This document shows positions 1-8,918 of a stretch of 52,677 nucleotides of DNA, in pieces. The stretch spans positions 1-52,677 of the forward strand of contig JAGWZH010000010.1 in the NCBI GenBank assembly GCA_018971945.1, given 5' to 3'. Position 1 is the first letter of the stretch. Each line of letters opens with the position of its first letter. The stretch comes from Alphaproteobacteria bacterium. Lineage in GTDB: Bacteria; Pseudomonadota; Alphaproteobacteria; Caulobacterales; Aquidulcibacteraceae. The notes under the pieces are model-generated. The model was not told where the DNA came from. It was given only the letters and a program-made list of their open reading frames with translations, and ran no database searches. A program made the position numbers and the translations under genes.

Positions 1-90
1 AGGCCTCCACCGGTCTGTCGGGGTTGTCAAAGAGGCGCAGCGCTGCAAGAGGGGCCGCTCTCAGCGCGGCTCGGCGTCTGCGCCAGTGTG

Positions 91-168
91 TAGGGCCAGG
101 GTATAGGGCCAGGGTATAGGGCCAGGGTATAGGGCCAAGGTATAGGGCCAGGGCATGGGGCCAGGGGC
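91..168. repeat. 13-bp tandem repeat array (about 6 copies)
   Basis: Six head-to-tail copies of a 13-bp unit (tagggccagggta) run from 91 to 168. The first three are identical, the fourth and fifth differ by one base each, and the sixth is degenerate. The array lies upstream of the GMC oxidoreductase gene, and no convincing gene covers it. A unit of 13 bp would shift any reading frame, so it is not a coding repeat. Confidence 0.9.
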
Positions 169-248
169 GCAGGGAAGGACGCTCTTTGGCGCAGTCCCTC
201 AGAGAGGCGCTGGTACCCCTCTGAGCGCGCGCGGGGGAAGAGGGGATC

Positions 249-2018
249 GTGGTGCAAACGACGCATTTCGGCGCAAGCGCGGACACAGCATTCGCCGCTG
301 ATTTGGTGATCGTCGGGGCCGGAGCGGCGGGCGCGGTCCTGGCCCGAGAGTGCGCCTTCGCGCCATATTCCGTCCTGATCCTTGAAAGCGGCGTCGCAGA
401 AGAGACCGAAGCGTACGCCGCTCTCAATCGGGTCGAGAGCGTTGGCGAGCCGCGTTCGCCCGCTCAGATCGCCAAACGGCGCGCCTTTCACGGCGCGCAG
501 GCGGCTTTCTGGCGGCAAGATCAGCAGGGTTTCGGGGTGCGCTGCCGCGTGCTGGGAGGCTCCACCGCCGCCTGGGCGGGGAAGTCCGCGGCTTTTGACC
601 CCATCGATTTCGCCGCCAGACCCTGGGTTGCGCATACGGGCTGGCCGTTCGGGCGGGACGAGATCGCGCCCTATCTCGCACGTGCCGGGGCTCACCTCAA
701 TCTTGGGCCGCACCGCTACGGCGCAGATTTCTGGGAGCAATATCCGGGCGGAGAACCGGCCCCGACTTTCCCATCGGATCGGCTCGTTCCTTTCTTCTGG
801 CAATTCGCCCGGTCCCGGCTTGATCCCTTGGATGTGATGCGCATTGGACCAGAGCTGGCGCGCCTGAAAGCGCCAAATGTGCGCTTGATAACCGATGCGA
901 CGGTGACGGAGATTCTGACCGATCCCGGAGGGGCTAAGGTCGCGGGCGTCAAGATCGCGAGCCTCAGCGGCAAACGCGGGGAGGTGCGCGCCAAATTCGT
1001 GGCGCTTGCGGCGGGCGGCATAGAGAATCCTCGATTGCTTCTGGCCTCCCGCGCCGCTCGGCCCGAAGGGCTCGGCAACGCGCAAGACCTCGTCGGGCGC
1101 TTTTTAATGGACCACCCCGGCGCCCGGATCGCCCATTTTGGACCCGCCGACATCGCCAAGGTGCAGAGGCGCTTCGGGTTTTTTGGCCTGACCGAAGGGG
1201 GGAAGACCCACATGTATATGCATGGGCTGGCGTTAAGCCCGACGCTGCAGGAACGCGAGCGCCTGCTTAATTGCGCCCTCTATCTCATGGCTGAGAACGC
1301 GCCCGACGACCCTTGGCCCGCGCTGAAACGACTCCTCAAAGGGCGCTGGCGGAGCGCTGGGGCCGATGTCTGGGCGGTGATGAAAAGCCCTGGCCTGTTC
1401 TTCACCGGGATCGGGATGGCGATCCTGCAAAGCCCTCTCACGCCCGACCCCTTGAAACGGCTGCTGGTGAACACCGCGATCGCTTTCAATCCGAATTTCG
1501 TGGCGCAGGAATTCTTGAGCCGCGGGCTCCCGCACAAGCTTGTCGGGCTGCATGTGGACGCCATCAGCGAGCAGGCGCCTGCGCCAGATAGCCGGATCAC
1601 CCTGTCGGAGGCGACCGATCCGATGGGGACGCCGCAGGCCAGAATCGACTGGCGGCTTGCGCCTGACGCCGCGCACTCCCTGCGGCGGCTGGCTCTCCTC
1701 ATCAGAGAAGAGTTCCCAAAAGTCGGCCTCCCCGCCCCAATCCTCGAGCCGTGGGTGGAAAGCGGCCGCCTCGAAGACGCCGTCATCATCGATATGGCCC
1801 ACACGCTGGGCGCGACCCGGATGGCCGGCTCCGCCGACCGCGGGGTCGTGGACCCGCACTGCGAGGTCTTCGGCGTGAAGGGGCTTTTCGTGGCAGGCGG
1901 CTCGGTGTTCCCCACAAGCGGACACGCCAACCCTACTTTGATGATTACCGCCCTCGCCGTGCGTCTCGCCGATCACCTCAAGGCGCGGCTGGGCGACAGC
2001 ATGGGGAAACCGGCATGA
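249..2018 (+). CDS. GMC family oxidoreductase (FAD-dependent)
   Basis: A 589-residue flavoprotein of the glucose-methanol-choline oxidoreductase family, which oxidises an alcohol or sugar using FAD. The N-terminal Rossmann dinucleotide site is GAGAAG at about residues 23-28. The C-terminal GMC_oxred_C region keeps a His near 518 (MAHTLGATRM), a VDP-V-G-L segment and the closing SGHANPTLM, with the family's active-site His near 559. There is no signal peptide, so it is probably cytosolic or peripheral. It starts at GTG 249; the next in-frame codon is also GTG. Its stop overlaps the start of the epimerase gene by four bases (ATGA), so the two are probably translationally coupled and act on one substrate class, perhaps a sugar or lipid-linked alcohol. 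The substrate cannot be read from sequence. Confidence 0.92.
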   Translation: MVQTTHFGASADTAFAADLVIVGAGAAGAVLARECAFAPYSVLILESGVAEETEAYAALNRVESVGEPRSPAQIAKRRAFHGAQAAFWRQDQQGFGVRCRVLGGSTAAWAGKSAAFDPIDFAARPWVAHTGWPFGRDEIAPYLARAGAHLNLGPHRYGADFWEQYPGGEPAPTFPSDRLVPFFWQFARSRLDPLDVMRIGPELARLKAPNVRLITDATVTEILTDPGGAKVAGVKIASLSGKRGEVRAKFVALAAGGIENPRLLLASRAARPEGLGNAQDLVGRFLMDHPGARIAHFGPADIAKVQRRFGFFGLTEGGKTHMYMHGLALSPTLQERERLLNCALYLMAENAPDDPWPALKRLLKGRWRSAGADVWAVMKSPGLFFTGIGMAILQSPLTPDPLKRLLVNTAIAFNPNFVAQEFLSRGLPHKLVGLHVDAISEQAPAPDSRITLSEATDPMGTPQARIDWRLAPDAAHSLRRLALLIREEFPKVGLPAPILEPWVESGRLEDAVIIDMAHTLGATRMAGSADRGVVDPHCEVFGVKGLFVAGGSVFPTSGHANPTLMITALAVRLADHLKARLGDSMGKPA

Positions 2019-3013
2019 GCAAGGATCCCAACGTCATTTTGGTCACAGGGGCCACGGGCTTTGCCGGCCGCTATATCGTTAAGGCTCTGCAGCAAAAAGG
2101 GTTTCGCGTGCGGGGGCAGTATCGCCACCGCCCCGGCGAGGATCCTTTGGTGGAATGGCGCGCCTGGGACTTCCTCGACAGCCTCGACGTCGGACCTCTT
2201 GTGGAGGGATGCGCGGGCGTGGTGCACCTCGCAGCGGCGCTCAACGATGTCGACCAGATGAACCGGCTCAATGTCGAGACGCCTCATGCCTTGGCCCAAG
2301 CCGCGACCCAGGCGGGCGTCCGCTATTTCGCCCATGCGAGCTCCATCGTGGTGTACGGCTCGCCCAAGGCCCCGCTGGTCACCGAAACAACTCCCCGGCT
2401 CGACCCGTTGAAACCGTTGGGCGCCCAGTATCGCGCCGAGCCCTATATGCTGCGTTACGCCGCCACCAAGGTCTTGGGCGAGCTCGCCCTGGAGGCTTTG
2501 GCTCCGCCGATGCAGGTCGACCTTCTGCGCCCAGTGGTGGTGGCGGACGAGGCGCGGCTCATCGAGATCGCGGACTGGTCCTTCTTGCGCAAAGCCGTCA
2601 CGCTTTATCGCAGAACCCAATACATGGCCGCGACGGACGCAGCGGCCGCCGTCGCGCACTTGACCCAGCGCGGTCTTGAGAACTCAAAGCGGGGCCTCGA
2701 GCCCTATAATATCGCTTATCCATCAAGCGCCACCTTTCGCCGCCTCTGCGCGACCGCCTATCAGCGGACAGGCGATCGCCGTTTCGCTCCGATCATCGAG
2801 GCGCCGCTCTTGCCCGACATCGCCAAAGATCTGCTGCGTTTCCGAACCCTCGAGGTGCGCTATCCGCTCGGCGCCATGCTTGTCAGCGCCGCCAAGCTGC
2901 AAAGCACGGGCTTTGAGCCGCCCCTCGGCTTTGATGCGGCTTTGGACAAAGCGCTGGACGGCTTCCTTCAGAGGCGGGCGATGGCCCAGGGCGATCAGAC
3001 AGCCGATCCATGA
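2015..3013 (+). CDS. NAD-dependent epimerase/dehydratase family protein
   Basis: A 332-residue extended short-chain dehydrogenase. The N-terminal NAD(P) motif TGATGFAG fits GxxGxxG at about residues 12-18. The catalytic triad is visible: Ser in HASSIVVYG, then YAATK (YxxxK) about 40 residues later. ATG 2015 overlaps the GMC gene stop, which fixes the start. Family members epimerise, reduce or dehydrate nucleotide sugars, or act on sterols and flavonoids. Coupling to a GMC oxidase suggests consecutive steps on one alcohol or sugar. The substrate is unknown. An alternative reading is a steroid- or dihydroflavonol-type dehydrogenase, which shares this fold. Confidence 0.9.
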   Translation: MSKDPNVILVTGATGFAGRYIVKALQQKGFRVRGQYRHRPGEDPLVEWRAWDFLDSLDVGPLVEGCAGVVHLAAALNDVDQMNRLNVETPHALAQAATQAGVRYFAHASSIVVYGSPKAPLVTETTPRLDPLKPLGAQYRAEPYMLRYAATKVLGELALEALAPPMQVDLLRPVVVADEARLIEIADWSFLRKAVTLYRRTQYMAATDAAAAVAHLTQRGLENSKRGLEPYNIAYPSSATFRRLCATAYQRTGDRRFAPIIEAPLLPDIAKDLLRFRTLEVRYPLGAMLVSAAKLQSTGFEPPLGFDAALDKALDGFLQRRAMAQGDQTADP

Positions 3014-3128
3014 AGGACCTCCCAGAACCGTCGCGCCTCTTGGTCAGAGAAGCACGGACGCCCGCGTCGGGACCTCCGCGCGCGGCCCACCCTGGGGGGC
3101 CGCTCCTGCGCGACATGGCCCATGGAAC

Positions 3129-3152
3129 AAAAAAGGGCGGGCGCCCCGCCTT
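3129..3152 (-). terminator. Rho-independent terminator reading on the minus strand
   Basis: Read on the minus strand, a G+C stem (aaggcggg pairing with cccgcctt, with one bulged base) is followed at once by six T residues (the A-run at 3129-3134 on the plus strand). That is the form of an intrinsic terminator for leftward transcription. No minus-strand gene is recognised just upstream of it, so its client is unclear. Confidence 0.5.
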
Positions 3153-3271
3153 GACCCGGCCTCGCCGCCAAGCCTTGGCCCACGACCCAAACCTCACCAC
3201 CCCCCTTGACCGACGCGCCGTCACGGCGTGTCAGTCCTTCTCCACCCGTGTTCAACCGAAAGCTTTAGGCA

Positions 3272-4234
3272 ATGGCCATCCGCACTCCCATTTGCGACCT
3301 CCTCGGCATTGAGCGCCCGATCCTCCTCGCCGGCATGGGAGGCGTCAGTTACGCGCCTCTCGCCGCCGCCGTCTCCAATGCGGGCGGCTATGGGGTGCTC
3401 GGCATGGCAGGGCGCGAGGTCAGCGAAATCCGCGACCATATGCGCGAGACGCGGCGGCGGACCGACAGACCCTTCGGTGTCGATCTTCTCGCGGCTACAC
3501 CCGAACAACTCACCGCCGCGGTCGACGTGATCATCGACGAAGGCGCCTCAAGCTTTGTGGCCGGCCTCGGCGTACCCATGCCCATCATGGAGAAACTGAA
3601 GAACGCAGGGCTCAAGGTGATGGTCGTGTGCGGGGCCGTCAAACATGCGGTGAAGGCTCAGCAGGCCGGCTGTGACGCCGTGATCTGCCAAGGGGGAGAG
3701 GGCGGAGGCCACACCGGGCTCGTAGGCTCTTTTCCTTTGATAGCCCAGGCGGTGGAGGCGGTGAATATTCCCGTTATCGCCGCAGGCGGCATCTATGACG
3801 GCCGCGGCCTGGCCGCAGCCCTCGCCCTCGGCGCCCAAGGCGTTTGGATGGGAACCCGCTTCATCGCCAGCGAGGAAGCGCATGCTGCGCCGATGTATAA
3901 GGAGGCGGTGCTCGCCTGCGGCGATACGGATACGGTCCGCACCCGGAGTTATTCAGGAAAACCCATGCGGGTGAAGGAGAACTCTTGGACAAAGGATTGG
4001 GAGTCCCGGCCGCAGGATATTCTGCCGTTCCCCTATCAAGCCGGCCTCTCCATCCAGAACAATGCGCTCGGGGGGATCGCCGGACAGATCGATGGTCTGG
4101 AGCCCGACAAATCCTGCTTCGCCATGGGCCAGAGCGCCGGGGGCATCCACAAGGTTTTGCCCGCCGGAGACATCGTGCGGCAGATCATGGCCGAGGCGGA
4201 GACCGCCCTGACCAGGCTCAGCCGCCTCCTCTGA
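3272..4234 (+). CDS. Nitronate monooxygenase / 2-nitropropane dioxygenase-like FMN protein
   Basis: A 320-residue FMN-binding TIM-barrel protein. Family signatures are the N-terminal PILLAGMGG, the central GEGGGHTG loop (with the conserved active-site His) and AAGGIYDGRG followed by GVWMGTRFIAS, which together bind FMN phosphate. Members oxidise alkyl nitronates such as propionate-3-nitronate to carbonyl compounds and nitrite. Several homologues sit with fatty-acid or acyl-CoA genes, and a related fold occurs in enoyl-ACP reductase FabK, so that is the main alternative. ATG 3272 is the first start in frame before the conserved sequence. The gene stands alone, separated from the epimerase by about 260 bp. 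Confidence 0.88.
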   Translation: MAIRTPICDLLGIERPILLAGMGGVSYAPLAAAVSNAGGYGVLGMAGREVSEIRDHMRETRRRTDRPFGVDLLAATPEQLTAAVDVIIDEGASSFVAGLGVPMPIMEKLKNAGLKVMVVCGAVKHAVKAQQAGCDAVICQGGEGGGHTGLVGSFPLIAQAVEAVNIPVIAAGGIYDGRGLAAALALGAQGVWMGTRFIASEEAHAAPMYKEAVLACGDTDTVRTRSYSGKPMRVKENSWTKDWESRPQDILPFPYQAGLSIQNNALGGIAGQIDGLEPDKSCFAMGQSAGGIHKVLPAGDIVRQIMAEAETALTRLSRLL

Positions 4235-4764
4235 CGGCTCACCCAGCGTTTGCGAGAACGCCCACAGCGCGGCCCCATCGCGACACCTCAGGAAACGCTT
4301 CTCCGCGACCGGCTGAACCAAAGACGCCTGAGGCCACGGTCACCTTGCGTTCGGTCGCGAACCACGGCTTCGATGATTGGGCCAAAGACCTTTCGCCTTT
4401 GCGACCATGGGTTCGGCCACGCGCTTTCCCCCACGCCGGCGCCACAACACGCAGCTTGCCCCCACTGCCTCATCGGCGTCGCCCCTAGGGGCGAAGCCTC
4501 GGCATGAGGGCATTGCCGACACGCATTCCTGAACAAGAAAGTCAGAAGACAGATTTGGCCTTGGCGTCCATCCCCAGACAAGCGCCCCGCGTCGTCAAGC
4601 CGCTCGCTTTCGCCGCGCGCTTTCGCCGTGCGCTTTCGCCGCGCTGGGCGCGCGGCGACCGGTCGCCAGCGCGCGTTCCGCCCCACAGCGGGCCCATCAA
4701 GAAATTGATTGCTGAACGTTCTCTTTTTCGTTTAGGGTAGAACCCGCACAAGCGAGGGATCACC
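4235..4764. other. 530-bp intergenic region
   Basis: No convincing gene is visible between the nitronate monooxygenase and the efflux adaptor. It contains a 13-bp tandem repeat (4606-4644), listed separately. An AT-rich stretch around 4700-4740 (ttgattgctgaacgttctctttttcgtttaggg) is the only part that looks like a promoter for the efflux operon, but I cannot assign -35/-10 boxes with confidence. Confidence 0.5.
4606..4644. repeat. 13-bp tandem repeat (3 copies)
   Basis: Three adjacent 13-bp copies of gctttcgccgcgc run from 4606 to 4644; the middle copy has one change (gtgc for gcgc). The period is the same as in the array at 91-168 and the pair at 32668-32693, but the unit sequence differs. 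It lies in the gap upstream of the RND operon. Confidence 0.8.
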
Positions 4765-5850
4765 GTGACACCTAGAGGATCGCCCATCGCGGCGCGAGAC
4801 GTGCTGCGGCGCGCGGTCGCCGTCTGCTTGCTTCTTCTGCTGGCAAGCTGCGGCAGGACGCCGACAGAAGACGCCTCTCAAGAAGCCAGCGCTCCCGTCG
4901 TGGAAGTGGCCGCCGCCGCTCCCTTGGAATCCTCAGGCCACATCGAGGCCAGCGGCCTCGTCGCCTACAAGCGCGAAACACCCCTGGCGTTCAATGTCCC
5001 CGGTGTGATCGAGAGCCTCATTGTCGACGCCGGCCAGATCGTCGCCCGCGGCCAACGCCTCGCCGCCCTCCGCCAGACCCAGGTCGCCGCTGGTGACGCT
5101 GAAGCGGCCGCAGCCCTCGAATCCGCCGAGCGCCACCTCGAAAGGACTCGCACGCTCTTTGCAGGCGGCTGGGTGACCCAAGCCCGCCTTGAGGACGCCG
5201 AGTTGGGCGTCCAGCGGGCGCAAGCCGCGCGCGACAACGCCAGCTTCAATCAGTCCACAAGCGTGCTCCATGCGCCCGCCACAGGGGTCATTCTCCGCCG
5301 TCTGGCCGAGCCGGCTCAGGTCGTGGGGGCAGGGACGCCGATCCTGGTGCTGGGCGAAACCGCCTCCGGCCTGATTGTTCGGGCCGGCGTCACCGCAGCC
5401 CAGGCCGCAACCCTCCGCCTTGGCGCAGCCGCTGTGGTCAGGGTGTCGGGCGACCGAGAGCCGCGTCGCGGATCGGTCAGCCTCATCAGCTCCGCTGCTG
5501 ATCCCACAACCGGCGCCTTCCCCATCGAGATCAGATTGGACGCCCCCGAAGGCCTCAGGTCCGGCTCCGTCGCCCAGGCCGAGATCGAAGCTTTGAACGG
5601 CGCGCATTCAGAGGCCCTCCTGGCCATCCCGCTGCTGGCCCTCATCGACGCCCGCGCCGATCAGGGCGTCGTCTACGTGGTTGGCGAGGACGCCGTCGCC
5701 CGGCGACGGTCCATCGTGACCGCAGGGGTGTCAGGCGATTTCGCGGTCGTGGCCTCAGGGCTTGAGGCCGGCGAACGGGTCATCAGCCGCGGCGCCGCCT
5801 TCGTCCGCGACGGGGAGCCCGTCTCCGTGGCCGAAAGCCTCCCGCGATGA
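4765..5850 (+). CDS. RND efflux membrane fusion (periplasmic adaptor) lipoprotein
   Basis: A 361-residue HlyD/AcrA-type adaptor that links an inner-membrane RND pump to an outer-membrane channel. The N-terminal signal ends in a lipobox (LLLLASC), so it should be lipid-anchored in the periplasm. Then come a biotinyl/lipoyl half-motif, a helical hairpin rich in Ala, Glu and Arg (about 100-160), the second lipoyl half, and beta-barrel and membrane-proximal domains ending at VAESLPR. The GTG start at 4765 has a good ribosome site (gcgaggga) just upstream. The stop overlaps the ATG of the pump gene (ATGA), so the two form an operon. No outer-membrane factor gene is present, so a shared TolC-like channel is presumably encoded elsewhere. 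Confidence 0.93.
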   Translation: MTPRGSPIAARDVLRRAVAVCLLLLLASCGRTPTEDASQEASAPVVEVAAAAPLESSGHIEASGLVAYKRETPLAFNVPGVIESLIVDAGQIVARGQRLAALRQTQVAAGDAEAAAALESAERHLERTRTLFAGGWVTQARLEDAELGVQRAQAARDNASFNQSTSVLHAPATGVILRRLAEPAQVVGAGTPILVLGETASGLIVRAGVTAAQAATLRLGAAAVVRVSGDREPRRGSVSLISSAADPTTGAFPIEIRLDAPEGLRSGSVAQAEIEALNGAHSEALLAIPLLALIDARADQGVVYVVGEDAVARRRSIVTAGVSGDFAVVASGLEAGERVISRGAAFVRDGEPVSVAESLPR

Positions 5851-8800
5851 AGGCCTTTACGAGCTTCTTTGTCGAGCGCTGGCAGTTCACCCTGGTGCTG
5901 TTCACACTGCTCGTGGCGATCGGCGTGAACGCAATCATGGCGATTCCGAAATCGGAAGACCCTCTCGCGAAATTCCCGATCGTCTTCACGACCGTGATCC
6001 TGCCCGGAGCGGACGCTGAGGAAATGGAGCGGCTTGTTGCGATCCCGCTCGAGGAAGCAGTGAGCCGGGTCGAGGATCTGGCGGACGTGGAGAGCACCAG
6101 CGTCGCGGGCGTCGCCGCCGTGCAGGCTGAATTCGTCTGGGGCGTGGATCCAGATCGGAAATATGATGAGGTCGTCCGTGAGGTGAACAGGGTCCTGCCC
6201 ACCCTGCCAGACGGGGTGCGCGAGGTGCGCATCGATCGGGCGCAAACCTCTAACGCCAACGTGGCGCAGCTCGCGCTCGTGGGCGCGGACGCGACCTTGG
6301 GTCAGCTCCGGGCCGCCGCCGACGCCCTGCAGGAGGTGGTGGAGCGGCAACCGGGAGTGCAAACGGCTGAAATATGGGGCCTGCCCGACGCGCAAGTGCG
6401 GGTGACGCTCGATCTTGCAAAGCTCGCCCAGCATCGCCTCCCCCCAGGCGCCGTGGTGCAGGCCTTGACCGCGGCCAGCGATCAAACCCCCGTCGGCGCG
6501 CTCGAAGCCGGCGGCAGGCGCTTCAATGTTCAAGCCGGCGGGGCCTTTACGAGCCTTCAGGCGATCCGCGCCGTCCCTGTTCGTGCCGCGGACGGCCAAA
6601 CTCTCACCGTCGGCGACCTGGCCGAGGTCGCCTGGCAAGACGACGAGGAGCGGCATGTCACGCGCTTTAACGGCGAGCGGGCCGTCTTCGTCACGGCCCG
6701 GGCAAGCCTGGGGGAGAACGTCTTCGACGTCACCGACGCCATTCACGCCGCAGCGGAGACCTTTCGCGCCCAATTGCCCCCCAATGTGCGGCTTGAGCTG
6801 GGGTTTGACCAGTCAGAAACCGTGTTCAAACGCCTCTCCAAGCTCGGCCGGGACTTTCTCATCGCCATTTTTCTGGTGCTGCTGACCCTGATCCCTTTGG
6901 GCTTTCGGGCTTCTCTGGTGGTGATGATGTCGGTCCCGTTGTCGCTGGCGATGGGGATCGCGGCGCTCCACTTCTTGGGCTTTTCTCTCAACCAATTGTC
7001 GATCGCGGGGTTCATCATCGCCCTCGGGCTCCTGGTCGACGATAGCATCGTGGTCACCGAAAACATCGCCCGTCGCTTGCGTGAAGGCCTGCCGCCGCGA
7101 CAAGCGGCCATCGCCGGCGTCGAGGAGATCAATGTCGCGGTTCTGGGCTGCACGGCGACCCTGTTGCTCGCGTTCTTGCCCCTGCTCGCACTGCCCGAAG
7201 GCTCGGGCCAGTTTATCCGTTCGCTGCCGATGGCCGTCATCATGACGATCACAGCCTCGTTGTTTGTCGCGCTGACGGTGATCCCGTTTCTAGCCTCCCG
7301 GATGCTCAATCCCAAAGACGCAGGACATTCCAACCCGATCCTGGATGCCGTGATGGGGGCCATTCACGCCGTTTATCGGCCAGTACTGCACTTGGCGCTG
7401 TCTCGCCCGATCGCGACGGTGGCGCTCGGACTTGCGGCCTTTGCGCTTTCCTTGACGCTTGTGCCGCGCCTTGGCTTCAGTCTCTTTCCCGAAAACGACA
7501 GCCCCTATTTCATGGTTGACGTCGTTTTACCGGAAGGGGCGGCCCTGGAGACCACCGACGAGGCGGTGCGGTTCGTCGACGGGGTCTTGGCGGAGTATCC
7601 TGAAGTCGTCTGGCGTATGGCCAATACCGGGCGCGGCAACCCTTTCGTCTACTATAATGACCCTCCCGCCCGGCAGATGACCCATATCGGCAGCGTCTAT
7701 GTCAGTCTCAATGGTTGGGACCCCAAGACGCACCGCCCTGTCCTCGCGGCTATCCGGGAACGGCTCGACGCCTATCCCGGCGCGCAGATCACCGTCCGCC
7801 GCTTCGAGAACGGACCCCCGATCGAGGCGCCGATCGCCGTCCGTATCCAGGGCCCCGACATCGCGGTTTTGGAAGCGCTGGCCGCCGACGCCGAACGCCT
7901 GATCACCGAAACGCCAGGCGTCCGCGACGTCCGCAATCCTCTTGCCGCACGGCTCGTCAATCTCGACCTGGGCGTCGACGTTGCAGGAGCGGCCCTTCTC
8001 GGCGTCCCTGCCGGCGGGGTCGAACAGGCCGTTCGAATCGCCGTCGGCGGCGCCCCGGCCGGACAATTCCAAGATTTGCGGGGCGAAACCTATCCCGTCG
8101 TGGTGCGGAGCCCCACGGTCCCCGGCGCCGCGCCTGCAGCCGACAGTCTCGACGGGCTTTATGTGTGGACCGCTTCGGGCGGCGCGATGCCGCTTTCAAC
8201 CGTCGCAGAGCCGCGCTTCCACTCCGGTCCGGCCCAGATCGACCGTTATCAACGCGAACGGTCAGTGACGATCACAGCCTTCGCCGCCGAAGGCTATCTA
8301 ACAAGCGCGGTCACCCAATCGGCGGCGGCAAGACTGCAAACCCTGCCTCTCCCGCCGGGCTACCGCATCAGCTTGGGCGGTCAAGCAGAAGCCAGCGCCG
8401 ACAGCTTCTCGGGCCTTGGAACAGCGATCCTGGTCGCGATTTTCGGCGTCCTGGCCGTGCTGCTGCTCGAATTCCGCACCTTTGCGGTCACCGCTGTGGT
8501 GGCCTTCGTCATCCCCTTCGGCATTATGGGCGGGCTCATCGCATTGTGGGCCGCAGGCGAGAGCCTTTCCTTCACCGCAGTGATCGGCTTTGTGGCGCTG
8601 ATCGGCATCGAGATCAAAAACTCGATCCTGCTTGTGGAGTTCGCCAATCAGGAACGGGCCCGGGGCGCGCGTTTGCGCGACGCCGTCGAGACGGCGGGAG
8701 AGGTCCGCTTCCTGCCGGTCCTGCTTACCTCGGTCACAGCCATCGGCGGGCTGACGCCGCTGGCGCTTGAAAACTCGCCGCTCTTTTCGCCCCTGGCCAT

Positions 8801-8918
8801 CGTCATCATTGGCGGCCTGATCTCCTCAACGCTGGTAGCCCGCATTGTCACGCCGGCTATGTATCTGATCCTGGCGCCAAAGGACGACCCGCAGGCCTCA
8901 GCCCCTCACGCTGCTTGA
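5847..8918 (+). CDS. RND efflux pump, inner-membrane transporter
   Basis: A 1023-residue AcrB/MexB-type proton antiporter of normal family length. It has a first transmembrane helix near residues 13-33, a large periplasmic porter domain, a TM2-TM6 bundle, a second porter domain and TM8-TM12. The proton-relay Asp pair is seen in TM4 (LLVDDSIVV) and the matching Lys in TM10 (IEIKNSILL). The conserved FPENDSPYF at the start of the second half fits the subgroup often annotated as efflux RND transporter permease. The substrate is unknown. It is translationally coupled to the upstream adaptor. Its 3' end overlaps the convergent hydrolase gene by 13 bp. Confidence 0.95.
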   Translation: MKAFTSFFVERWQFTLVLFTLLVAIGVNAIMAIPKSEDPLAKFPIVFTTVILPGADAEEMERLVAIPLEEAVSRVEDLADVESTSVAGVAAVQAEFVWGVDPDRKYDEVVREVNRVLPTLPDGVREVRIDRAQTSNANVAQLALVGADATLGQLRAAADALQEVVERQPGVQTAEIWGLPDAQVRVTLDLAKLAQHRLPPGAVVQALTAASDQTPVGALEAGGRRFNVQAGGAFTSLQAIRAVPVRAADGQTLTVGDLAEVAWQDDEERHVTRFNGERAVFVTARASLGENVFDVTDAIHAAAETFRAQLPPNVRLELGFDQSETVFKRLSKLGRDFLIAIFLVLLTLIPLGFRASLVVMMSVPLSLAMGIAALHFLGFSLNQLSIAGFIIALGLLVDDSIVVTENIARRLREGLPPRQAAIAGVEEINVAVLGCTATLLLAFLPLLALPEGSGQFIRSLPMAVIMTITASLFVALTVIPFLASRMLNPKDAGHSNPILDAVMGAIHAVYRPVLHLALSRPIATVALGLAAFALSLTLVPRLGFSLFPENDSPYFMVDVVLPEGAALETTDEAVRFVDGVLAEYPEVVWRMANTGRGNPFVYYNDPPARQMTHIGSVYVSLNGWDPKTHRPVLAAIRERLDAYPGAQITVRRFENGPPIEAPIAVRIQGPDIAVLEALAADAERLITETPGVRDVRNPLAARLVNLDLGVDVAGAALLGVPAGGVEQAVRIAVGGAPAGQFQDLRGETYPVVVRSPTVPGAAPAADSLDGLYVWTASGGAMPLSTVAEPRFHSGPAQIDRYQRERSVTITAFAAEGYLTSAVTQSAAARLQTLPLPPGYRISLGGQAEASADSFSGLGTAILVAIFGVLAVLLLEFRTFAVTAVVAFVIPFGIMGGLIALWAAGESLSFTAVIGFVALIGIEIKNSILLVEFANQERARGARLRDAVETAGEVRFLPVLLTSVTAIGGLTPLALENSPLFSPLAIVIIGGLISSTLVARIVTPAMYLILAPKDDPQASAPHAA

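Noticed and set aside
27-1085. Long minus-strand open frame opposite the GMC gene
   Set aside because: Arg/Pro-rich translation without motifs, overlapping a clear GMC protein on the other strand; a frame kept open by high G+C.
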